Shown: positions 54,528 through 64,000 of the stretch, one piece after another
Layout: each line of letters begins with the position of its first letter
Position numbering within the stretch: the stretch's first letter is position 1
Assembly: GCF_001653235.2 (NCBI RefSeq)
Contig: NW_019154052.1
Coordinates: 124,001-188,000, forward strand
Reading direction: 5' to 3'
Length of the DNA stretch: 64,000 nt
Source: Pochonia chlamydosporia 170
Lineage: Eukaryota; Ascomycota; Sordariomycetes; Hypocreales; Clavicipitaceae
Position numbers and translations under genes: made by a program
Notes under the pieces: model-generated
Told to the model about the DNA's origin: nothing
The model's input: only the letters and a program-made list of their open reading frames with translations
Database searches by the model: none

Positions 54528-57500
54528 CTACTCGTACCATAATGATTCCCTGTTGTCGCTTGTGATTCTTCCCCATTCAAGCAGAAGACGGAATGTGTAT
54601 ATTTGCATGTCTTCTGACCGAATCGCCTTCGCGGCCCATGAACGGCCTTCTTCTGCAATATCTTTGGCGATGTCTAGGCCTTCTTGTGCCTCAGCCCCGG
54701 GGTTCTCCGAACTGAAGCCTCTAGATAGATACCAAAACGTACTCCAAAAACCAACTCCAAGCCTTGGATCCGCTGGCACATAATGCTTCCAAGCGACTAG
54801 ACGCTCATCAAACCAGGTCCGAAAAAGCGCCGCTCGGTACACCAAGCTGCGACTTCTCAAAAATGGAAGAAACCGTCCACTGAACCCAGCACCATCCATA
54901 TCCATCAGGTGTCGAAACTTCCAATTCGATTCAAACGGCTCAGCATCCGGCAGTCGACTATGAGATCCTCCTGCTCTGTTGGATGGGGCTTGTGCTGGAT
55001 AAGTCATTTGGCTCCAGCGGGAGAATGACGTCCTCTGTGATTGGCAATCCTGCTTATCGCACTTGAAAACATCCCCCACAAAGGTTGCATTGATACTGCC
55101 GCAGCCGATCTGGTCCTGCTGACATGCACCCTTTGCTTGCTGATACGCTTCGTGTACAAATCTTGTCCTCAGAAACCCATCCGACATTCCATGCTTGGCG
55201 AATCCATCTGTGCTGGACCCTCGCCAGTACAGGCTATTATGCTTTTTAGTCCAGGACATGTCGGCTGTTGCATCGTAGGTACTCTTGTTTGCAAAATCCC
55301 AAGGTGACGGGACTAGAATGTCCGAGAAGCCACGAACCTTTGCCTGGCTAAAAATTGGATGAATATCTCTCGTACCCTCCATATAAAATGGCGACATGAA
55401 GAATCCGTATTGGCCTGCTAGATCAGGTTGGTGACACATATCACTCAGTATCCCGCCCCCTCTGGGAATCGGACCGTTCTTTGTTATAACGGAATGCGCC
55501 AGAATACAATTGGAGCAAACTTTGCTCCAATCATTCCAATGGTGTTGACGACTAAGAGACCTGGGCGGGCAAGTAGAAGCAACCAACTCGTGGTAGATCT
55601 GACGCTGAGCATTCTTCATGAAAACGGGGCGTTGTAACATATTCACATCGTTCCCCTGCAGCATCGAATCCATAGTCTCAAACGACTCTGGCCATGATTT
55701 CGCTTCCAGATATAACTCGTTCGTTGCATCATGTTTGCTGTTTTCAATGAGTCGAGATACGCTGTTTTGCCCACGTTCCTCAAGCGCCGTAAGCTGTTCG
55801 TAGGGTACTGAGACCCTACATTCATCTGCAAGATTGAATGCAATAAACATATCCGGTAACGACTTTGCAAAGGGATCGATCATCCGTTCAAGTGCGTCAG
55901 TCATCCAACGATGTGTTCCAGGGATATTTGGCGATTGCTTCACTGTTCCATTTACAATCTGAAGTCCACCTACATTCTTTTCGCTCTCCTGTATAGCTCG
56001 TATAGTTTTGATTCGAATCTCTCTAGGTGCAATACCCCAAAATGGGAGAAGGTCGTCAAAAATCTGATCGAAACTGTCGATGACCAGGGATCCCCGTGCG
56101 GTTGCAAACTCGTGCCATTTATGGAAGTTAGGGGGAGGCGGCAGCCCGTATCGTCTTTTATAAGAAATGACAGCGTCGCTTAATGTTTTGCTTGAAGCAG
56201 CCTGCGCGGCCCAGTTAGCTGCGTCAGTCGTTGCTTGACTGTGCAGTTTCTCAATAGCCACTCCGAGACTTGTTGCCGGAAGCCCGGCAAACCCCCAGTA
56301 CCACATCCACAAGGCCGTCATAAAAATAAAGTATAAAAATACGGCAATTTTCCTGAAGTGCATCTTTGGAACACTTAAGGCGGTCTTCAAAGCACAAGAA
56401 AACTGTATATCAACCAGCAGCGCCGCGCTGGACGTCACTGTGGCAAGCGTGACAATTCTGAAAGGCTGCAGAGGCGGCATTATTCTCTCCGTGACAATAT
56501 TTGACCAAAGAGAGGCTAGAAATATGAAGAGCGATATCCGGACGGCGAAAGATGTTGACTCATCAGATATCAAGAGGCTTGCGGAGCACAATATTGTAAT
56601 CGACAGTAACAATGCATCAAGAACCAAAGACGGCAACTTTTGTAGGTAGAGATACCTGACTTCAGCCTCGTGCGCGTCAAACAAGAAGATGCCTGCGAAC
56701 AAGATCCCATGTCCAAACAGAACAAGATACAGTCCGTTCTTCAGGTCTCTGGACAGCAAAATGCGAGCCGGGTTGCTCTTCTGCAACCGCATAACGAGGC
56801 AGATGATACAAGCATCAATTGTCGCGACAGCTAGCTGCAAAATAGGTACGCTCCGGTTAATAAGAGGGTCTGAGGAGCAAATTACCCCAGTCCGACCTTG
56901 TGAGTATGTCAGAGTTACTGACACACATATGGCCAATGCTAGCAGCCAACCGACCTGGACCAGACTGAGTGTCGGATGTGTTTCACCGTCCCGTATCCGA
57001 ACTGCTGTGATCCTGCATATATATTGCACTAGATATACTAATAGTGGCAAGTAAGCCCACTAATATTGTAAATATATGTTAGTAGCGATGTAATTCATAG
57101 CAACAATTCTGTAGGGCGTCTTACATGTGCACCTGTCCACGAGCATTGGGTTTTACTAGCCACAATGCTAAATAGTGTTGTTCTACACGTAACACATGCG
57201 GCAAACAGGCACGGAGCAGCAAGTCCACGCGTAAAGTATTTTGCCCAAGACAGGCAATAATTGCGTGAACAATTCTGTGGCAATACTTGGCTCGATGAGA
57301 CTGTCTCGGCCTGCCCATCCTGAGGATAAGCGCTTGTCCATTGATACGAGTTGAGCCATTCCAACGTGTTGTATGCTGCCAAGGTAAATACTAACGCAGT
57401 CACAATAAAATGAACAGGGTATTCTTCGGCGGTCAGCTAATAATTTCCAAATTTCAGGTCAGTTTAGGACGCTGTTGCTGCGTACCGAATGAAGCGCTAA

Positions 57501-57707
57501 CATCATGACGCTTTGAGAGAACAATGATGCAAAAAGCCTGTCCGCTAAACAGTTAGCACAACTCCCGTGCATGATTACGGCTTTCTGACCGATCATATTA
57601 ACAACATTTGTATTTGGACGGCTGTTTCCTGCGGGGAGTAAGGGGACGTATTTACATTCTTGCCGGTGCCCATCGAGGTAAGGCAGGCATTTCGAAAGTA
57701 ATGCCAT
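54528..57707 (-). CDS. CAP10/GT90-family glycosyltransferase with multi-span membrane domain
   Basis: This is a large glycosyltransferase of the CAP10 (DUF821, GT90) family, which includes fungal capsule xylosyltransferases. Three minus-strand exons, 57707-57486, 57436-57125 and 57059-54528, give about 1021 residues. Splicing rebuilds CSWTGAHWAYLPLLVYL between exons 2 and 3, and exon 2 begins LTAEEYPVHFIVTALVF. The third exon is open from 57050 only with a TTG, which is why upstream exons are needed. Exon 1 and its ATG at 57707 are the least certain part. About eight hydrophobic segments lie in residues 80-400. The lumenal catalytic domain (about 480-1000) has the GT90 landmarks LYWRGSSTDG, HLMDMDGAGFSGRFLPFLRSRS and WKHYVPAD. 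It probably resides in the Golgi and glycosylates polysaccharide or protein; donor sugar is not shown. Confidence 0.88.
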
Positions 57708-58420
57708 TCATGGTTCTTAAAATTGCATTGCCTCTGGTACAGAAGCTAATCTAGCAGTTGGAGGTAAAGATTTAAGAACTTAAACTTGAAAACCGGTGGA
57801 AAGCATTTTTGTTTTGGTACTGGTTTGCTTTTTAGTCACGTTTTGCAACGTATGATGCTAAATGAGCAACAGTGATACATATCGGAACTTCGTATTGCAG
57901 CCACAACACGGTTAGCCATAACGCCTAGTGACGAATTCACACCCGCTTTTGGTTCTTTCAAATTTAAATTAGGCAGGGTATTTGTGGCAAGGCTCATGTA
58001 GGCAATGTTACATCGCTAAGAAAGAGATGGTGACAACTTGTTAGACGGGTTCGACCGCGGGCCGCAATATTAGTTACACAAGAACAACTCAAAGGGAGAT
58101 AGCTACAAAGCCTACGAAATGTTAGAAATATAGCCTAAAGCGTTAGGCCTAATATTTGCCTAAAAGTTGTAAGCCGCACCTTAAATTTAGTTGCTGCTCT
58201 GATTTAAACAGCGTAAACAGGACAGTTTAAGCGCAAATAAGGTTATATTTAGAAGATAAATAACTACTTAATAAAGCAGTTAAAGATAAATCTAATAATA
58301 AAAGTACACAAACTAAGAGCTTCTTACAGCTGCTTGAAAAAAATGGCGAAATAAACAGTACTCCATGCAATTTCACGTCTGCATTTGGCAACATTTTCTA
58401 CCTCGGAATCTCCATGAGCC
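57708..58420. other. AT-rich intergenic region
   Basis: 713 nt, markedly AT-rich at 58090-58360 with many TAAA/TTTA words and hardly any open frame. It may be a RIP-mutated repeat relic or simply spacer. It contains the promoter side of the GT90 gene and the 3' flank of the phospholipase gene. Confidence 0.5.
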
Positions 58421-60473
58421 CTAACATATAACTGTCAAGCAGCTGACAATGGTAGCTAGCATGGCAACCGAGCTACTAAGTAGCCTTGTTGCGGAGGAGC
58501 CTTTTCCTTTGACGTCTATAACAGTTCCGTACAGCTGCGGCTCATAGGCTTTAACAGGTGGTCGTTCATCAATTGTCCCATTCCAACAGTACCGAGTGAA
58601 ACACTGGTTGCACTTTTCTGGGATCGTCGTTTTGGTTCGCTCGAAACTGCGATGGAGCATTGCACAGCTAACACAAGTTGACCAATCTGCATCGCGAGTG
58701 CCATTTAATTGTGTTGCGAGGGCCCAGCCGTTAGTAATCATTGCATCGCGCTCACTGTTATTGAGGGCCAAAGAGAAGGTCGAGATGTTAGAGTGAAATT
58801 GGTAGGGGTAATTTGGTAAATATACAATGAGTGGTGCTGCATGGGTGGTGTTGGTTGAATTGCAGCCAAAAAACGTCGGCCTGGTATTGAGACCGAGATT
58901 AACAAACGAATTGCGTCCAGGCACCACCGGGAAGCTTGTGCCGTTGGAGATGGAACTAAGTGAACGTTGGTAGGTAGCCATTGGCGCGGCACCGTCTGGC
59001 CATGAGTTTGTATCGGCAGACGAGTCAACTGAGAAAACAACATCTACTTTTCGTTCGAGGAGGAGATGAGGGTGGTACGGAACATTCTGTCCGTCTTCGC
59101 CTCCATCGACGAGTATGAGGTGATCCGACGCCGCCGCCTTATTGACTGCCTTGTTCCAGCCTTTGAATGGGTTCGGTGTCCAGTCGGCAATATCATCGTT
59201 GGCATCCCCAATGGCGGTCAGAATATCAAGGATGATCTGAACCAGGAACTTTGGGACACCCTTTGGAACGTATTTGCTGTCGCCATCCTTAAGGCGAAGA
59301 ACAATCTGATTAAATAGACTGCTAGACGTGCCCATAATGTAGCCGACGTTGTCAAATCCAGCAATGCACTTTTCGTTATCAGCAAGCTTGCCATTGTCGA
59401 ATTTGGACCCGACATATTTGAGTGGCACAAATCCATTCAATGAAGGATCGGTTGAGCCCAGCTCCCATGGGTTAAACTCGAACAAGGCGTCTTCAATTGT
59501 TGTGTTCTTTTCCCCCGGAGCGCGGCTATCCGCAACGAGGAACGGTAGTGGTGTTTTTGCTGAAGAAAAGTCGGCGTCGTCTGCAATGGACGAAAAAGTA
59601 TATCCCGGACCGCCGTCTTTGGCGTTGACAAGCTGGAATGACAGCATGCGGCCCCAATAGTCAGTGATTGATCTATTATATCCGGCATCATGCTTTTTGT
59701 CTGCCTGATCAATAATAGTTTTGAAGTAATCCTTGTAGTCCTTTGGTCCTGGTGGCGGTCAGCACAGTCATGGGGGTAAAGGGAGCAAAAGTGACTTGCC
59801 TTCTAGGATGGACTGCCCAAACTGCCAGATGGACCCTGAGTTGACCGCATTTTGGACCGTGGTGAAATTGTTCGTGTATATACTACCAACAAGCCATCCT
59901 CCGCCTGACAAGCCTGATATGTACGTTGAGCTTTGCAAAAGACCGCCGATATTGCCTTTTGTTGTGCTGCCGGGTGATCTACTGTCGAAAGCTGCAACTG
60001 CTCCAGCACCGTTTAGCATCGCACGATATCCACCTCCCGAAACAGCGATGCCAACATTGGGGAGCGCAGCAGAGTCAGCCTTTGCCCCATTCAGATACTT
60101 GTCGCTGTCGAAACCTGGAATTGCATTTCTTTTGAGAAAGTCTTTGATGTGAGAGATGGTCTCTGTTCGACGCCTTGGAAGCCATTCTTTTTCTTGTGGG
60201 CTGAGAGATGATCCGAGGCGGACCTCTGGTCTCTTGCTCGGGCAAGTAACTGCCCCAGGTGCATATCCATCGGGAGCCTGTGGCGTTGCTCGCTCATACA
60301 AGGCAACTAAACATGGTCAGAAGACTCGATCTCGAATTGTTTATGGGCGTCCACCACTTACACGCGCTACTCTGAGCAGCTCCAGAGTGAACGACAGCCG
60401 CATGGGCAGCCCACGGCAATGTCACATCTGAAATGGCAAACGCAACCGCCACGATCCATGCGGGATGTTGCAT
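58421..60473 (-). CDS. Secreted, probably GPI-anchored phospholipase B / lysophospholipase
   Basis: This enzyme removes fatty acids from phospholipids and lysophospholipids at the cell surface. Three minus-strand exons, 60473-60362, 60306-59800 and 59748-58421, encode 648 residues. The first intron is GT-AG (55 nt). The second has a GC donor (GCAAGT) and CAG acceptor (51 nt), which is the only way to keep the frame into GPKDYKDYFK. A signal peptide covers about residues 1-25. The catalytic domain has the oxyanion loop SGGGYRAML (127-135) and the nucleophile elbow GLSGGGW with Ser171. The Asp partner lies within LILVDGGEDGQNVPYHP, the classic fungal PLB block. Many sequons are present. The C-terminus ends in Ser-rich sequence and a hydrophobic tail typical of GPI addition. 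Length matches fungal PLB1. Confidence 0.94.
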
Positions 60474-63076
60474 CGTCAACGATGAAGGAAAGGCGATTCA
60501 CGTTCCAGTGCAGGCTCACAGAGGTAGTGAAATCGAGGGCGTGGGCGCCGAAAATCACGTCGAGTCCACTGTAACTCAACAAGATCAATGTAAGAGACAC
60601 GAAGAGGGAAAAAAAAAACTGAAAAGGCGGAACAACGGAAAGCTGCGCTGTTTGGAAACGCCCAGAGCTGATATATCATCTGTATGACACGGCCTGCTCG
60701 GACATGGAAACTCCCCACCAGCTCGGCAAGCGGCCGAAAAGGGCGAGTCGTTGCGCCTTCAAGATTCAGCCAACAGGGCGCAGCAAGCAAGCAAAGACCC
60801 CTGTGGAGGTTCAACAACCAGTTGGATTGCTCAACGTATGGACAAGATGGCGGCGAAGTCGTGGCGTCTCTGTACCTTGTCGGGCCTTTCGGCTGACCCT
60901 GCCGGACCCTGCATTAATATGCCCCAAAGGGGTAATTCCCAACGGCAATTTTGGTGTTTTGGCGCCCGGTGTGATTGTGAATGACTCCAGGTCCGCTTCA
61001 AAAGGATGAGACTGGACAATGACACAATGACGTTGCAATGGCGGCGACTCTGCCACAGTCGACGTACATACTTAGCAAAACAAAGCCTACAGAGCAATGC
61101 TGCATGTACACAATTCTTATGCCCTTTCTGGGATGCCCTCCTCCTTGAAACCCGACACTCGCATCTCAAACTTGACAAAACTATTGGCCTTTTGTGTCAG
61201 CCCGATGCATCCCGCAGGTGATGCAACAGCCAGTTCCGAAGCAAGAGTTTCTGGAGGGCGCACGGCCACACATTTCACTTTGTTTTTTGTCATTTCTTTC
61301 GGCCAGGGTGCCTCTAACAGACCTGATTGTTGTTTATTACTGTTTCCAGCGGCCGCCGACATGTGGCAGGTCCACAGGTTAACTGCCGTCTCAGTTTTTC
61401 GTGTCGATTTATTACGCTAAGCCTCTTAGAACTAGTCAGGTCCTTAGAGCCAACTGGCAAACGTCAATGCATGGAGTCATAATCTATGTACCGGCCGATA
61501 CTGGTGCTCGTCTCTTGGTCCCATGAACAACTGTTGATATGTTGTATTCTGAACTTCGGACTAGTCGGTATTCAAGCACCTCTGCCTTGGTATTCGGAGC
61601 TGAGCAATCCCACAACGGGCTTGGTAAGTATTGTGTAATAACTAATAACCAATAACTGCTAGTACCATGGCCCAAAGAACCAGTCTTGTCAAAGGCTGGA
61701 CAGCAAAACCATTGTGGTATTCTCGATGCACTTTCGTTGTGATTCAAGAGTGAGGACTAGATGGGCAACTAACTTGGTAACTCTCCGGCTCACTAGGATG
61801 TGCATGAAAGGTTGCAATCACCCTTTTTTTCCCTTCGTTTTGACAACCTGGGAACACATTAGCCGGGCCATGTAGCATGATTTGCACGCCCTCTGTATTA
61901 GCCACCCAGTTCCTACCCAGTAGAAAGGGCTGTCGATCAACAGCCTCGCGATCAATTGTGTGAGTCGTAAGGGTAAATTGCGCCAGCACCCGCTTGCCCT
62001 TCACTGCCATCGTTGGTCTGGGCTCAGCTACGGGACGAGACATTGCCAAGGAGTCGACTACAGACTGGGCATTAATCGAAGACTAAGAGTGCTTCGGTTT
62101 TAGTGGCAATCTTCAATGTTGTCAATAAAATGCAAATAGAGATCTCATGCTCATGCAAAGGTAGGTTTACTTCTTTATTTTTATTAGGTCAGCCGGTACT
62201 GGTCCAGTACCACCTGGACGAGCTGGCCTTGGCAGGGCTTGGCATGTTACTACCAGATGACGGGAGAAGTCCAATCAGACATTTTCCGGGCAGATATATA
62301 TGACACTTGCACAGAAATAAAGCCCGCCTCTATGCTCATCATGATAACGAAACACTGACGTTCTAATGGCTGCTCCGGGGTTCATACGTGTAGACAAGCT
62401 ATGACGGATGTACGAGGCCAAATGAGTCGACTGTTAACATCGTCAGGGGACGGGACTTCTTAATATTAGTAAGTTAACTTGAGCACCGGTGGTGGCGTTT
62501 GCAATGCTCACTTGGCAACGAGCAATTCTACTATACAATGTTTCCGATCGGCTTTGGCAGTTAACTCATTTTGCTGTCTCAGCCTATGCATTTAAAGTAT
62601 GGTACGTCAGTCATATCAATGGTTACAGTCGTAACATACAAACATTTGCTATCCATGGTGTGCTACAGAATTTAACGGCATTTGAAGTTGACAAAATTGT
62701 TCTTTGGATCACTCAGTGGATCTCCAGCGCCACATCCGTTACCTAGACACAATGATAATATCACGTATGGGCCGACTCGGCAAGGGACGGACCCAGTCAG
62801 CGACCCGAGTCCTAGGCAGCTAACCACAAGAAGTAATCAGAGGCCAAGATTTGGCGCGACTCACTTCAAGTTGCCATGCCACTATGGCCCCGTCGGCAAT
62901 GGACGGCACCAGGCTGTAGACGCTTCCTTTACTCTCACCACAATGAGCAATATCTGGTATTGAATCAGTTGTTGCAGGTATAAATAATGCCCAATTTCGC
63001 CCCCCACTTCATACTCAACCATAGTTGAACATCCATCACATTGTTCAACCCCAGACGGCTGAACGAATGGTAAATA
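60474..63076. other. Long intergenic region, no gene recognised
   Basis: 2.6 kb upstream of two divergent genes. A minus-strand frame with ATG 62043 (99 codons, to 61744) reads as fairly ordinary protein, with a FHAHPSEPESYQ segment, but has no known domain. It might be a small gene or relic. The remainder shows only short frames. A TATA box near the right end is listed separately. Confidence 0.45.
62979..62986 (+). promoter_or_regulatory. TATA box upstream of TauD-type gene
   Basis: A textbook TATAAATA about 90 nt before the ATG at 63077. Confidence 0.55.
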
Positions 63077-64000
63077 ATGTCCTTCTCCGCCGTCGACATG
63101 CAAACTAATGGCACTGTTGAGCCCGTGCTAAACATTATCAAGAATGGCTTTGGTGCTGAAATAAGGGGTCTTGATTTTGCTTCCGGTGTTAGTGAGGAAT
63201 CATTTCGTTTTCTTGAGGATGCTGTGAGAAAAGTAGGTTCTGGAATTCTCCTGCTAAAGCAGAGTTCTCAACGGAACAGGCTTATCTAATGCAACTATTA
63301 GCATGGCTTTGCAGTTGTTCGCCGTACTCGACTAAATGACGAAACACATCTAGAGCTTGCTCGGAAGTTTGGCGAGCTAGACGATGTGACTCCTTACAAC
63401 ATTGCCGGTCGAGTTCATCGATTGAGGTATAATGAGTTGTTTGATGTTGGCAACATCGATGCCGATGGCACTATTACCGATCTAAGCAGTCCCCGCGGGG
63501 AGGCAAACAAGGTATGCAAACGAAGCCAAAACCCCAAAGTCTATGATCGTGATGACTAATATCATCCAGGGAAATGCTCTGTTCCACACAGATTCCAGTT
63601 TCAATCCTCGACGAGCAGGCTACTCCTTGCTTCTCGCTCATGAGCTCCCTCCGCCTGGGACAGGCGGCTCCACCGCATTCGCCGATATGAGAGGAGCCTA
63701 TCGTGATCTCGACCCAGAGTTTACAAAGTTGCTGAAGGAGAGCGACTTCGTTGCTCGCCATTCTATCCTTCATTCCAAGAAGCTGGCTGCTCCTGAGCAT
63801 TTCAAGGATGTCGACCCAGCGAAACATTTTCTGAGCCGCCACAAACTGGTACAACTTCACGAAACTACTGGGATACCCACACTTTATCTCGCCAAGCATA
63901 TTCACTCTCTTGAAAACACATCGCCTGGGGAATCGCAATCCATTCTTGACAGACTTTTCGAACACGCAACACAAGATAAGTATGTAGTAGAAGTTGAGTG
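63077..64000 (+). CDS. TauD/TfdA-family alpha-ketoglutarate dioxygenase, 3' end missing
   Basis: Non-heme iron dioxygenases of this family hydroxylate small substrates (taurine, 2,4-D, sulfonates, carnitine precursors), using 2-oxoglutarate and oxygen. The visible exons are 63077-63232, 63302-63511 and 63570 to the window edge, with two phase-0 GT-AG introns of 69 and 58 nt. The about 266 residues seen start GFGAEIRGLDF, typical of TauD. Splicing gives the KHGFAVVRRTRL strand. The first two iron ligands are in FHTDSSF (His128, Asp130). The next conserved blocks GTGGSTAFADMRGAYRDL and HIHSLENTSPGES are present. The distal His and the Arg that binds 2-oxoglutarate should lie past base 64000. 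Only the edge truncation is abnormal. There is no signal peptide, so it is cytosolic. Substrate unknown. Confidence 0.93.

Noticed and set aside
61744..62043. 99-codon minus-strand frame starting at ATG 62043
   Set aside because: Reads plausibly as protein but has no family, no promoter and no homology that I can name; mentioned in the spacer entry only.
1..64000. tRNA genes, rRNA, CRISPR arrays, intact transposons
   Set aside because: Scanning for B-box-like GGTTCGA motifs, terminal repeats and transposase motifs by eye found nothing convincing.

Overview
The window is nuclear DNA from a filamentous ascomycete. Genes are monocistronic and lie on both strands. Introns are short (44-108 nt), mostly GTRAGT...YAG, often with a CTRAY-like branch site. 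Many products carry fungal secretion signals, and the families are typical of Pezizomycotina: CYP52 P450s, NACHT-ankyrin proteins, HET domains, HsbA, DUF985 and GPI-anchored phospholipase B. A hypocrealean (soil, plant- or insect-associated) fungus is my inference from this gene mix. Exon borders below come from splice motifs and reading-frame continuity, checked by hand. No tRNA, rRNA, CRISPR array or intact transposon was seen.

Left third (1-26 kb): a metabolic and secretory region. A CYP52-type P450 (1.2-2.9 kb) converges on a secreted amidase (3.1-5.2 kb), which is divergent from a secreted L-amino-acid oxidase (6.1-7.9 kb). After a 2.5 kb gap come a secreted HAD phosphatase (10.4 kb), a secreted lysozyme-fold protein (13.7 kb), a fatty-acid-hydroxylase-type di-iron membrane protein (15.7 kb), a second CYP52-type P450 (17.7 kb) and an MFS transporter (19.7-21.6 kb, minus). 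Next are an HsbA-like surface protein (22.7 kb), an alpha/beta hydrolase (23.5 kb, minus) and a DUF3445/HODM-like heme protein (24.9-26.4 kb, minus).

Middle (26-37 kb): a 2 kb gap with TA-rich, RIP-like sequence and a 14-bp tandem repeat precedes a serine beta-lactamase-like hydrolase (28.4 kb). Two secreted glycosidases follow on the same strand: a GH20 hexosaminidase (30.8 kb) and a GH89 alpha-N-acetylglucosaminidase (34.0 kb). Together they suggest breakdown of alpha/beta-N-acetylglucosaminyl glycans.

Accessory island (37-50 kb): a small unrecognised two-exon gene, a decayed minus-strand ankyrin gene (about 37.6-38.0 kb), a DUF985 cupin gene (40.0 kb), a decayed HET-domain gene (41.2-42.0 kb) and a very large NACHT-ankyrin (fungal NLR) gene of about 2139 residues (43.3-49.8 kb). 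This is the most unusual part of the window and looks like an allorecognition or innate-immunity locus undergoing gene birth and death.

Right end (50-64 kb): a 44-bp perfect AT palindrome, a small secreted protein (51.1 kb), an AidB-like acyl-CoA dehydrogenase (51.9-54.0 kb, minus), a multi-membrane-span CAP10/GT90 glycosyltransferase (54.5-57.7 kb, minus), a GPI-anchored phospholipase B with a GC-AG intron (58.4-60.5 kb, minus), a 2.6 kb gap, and the 5' part of a TauD-type dioxygenase gene that runs off the right edge.
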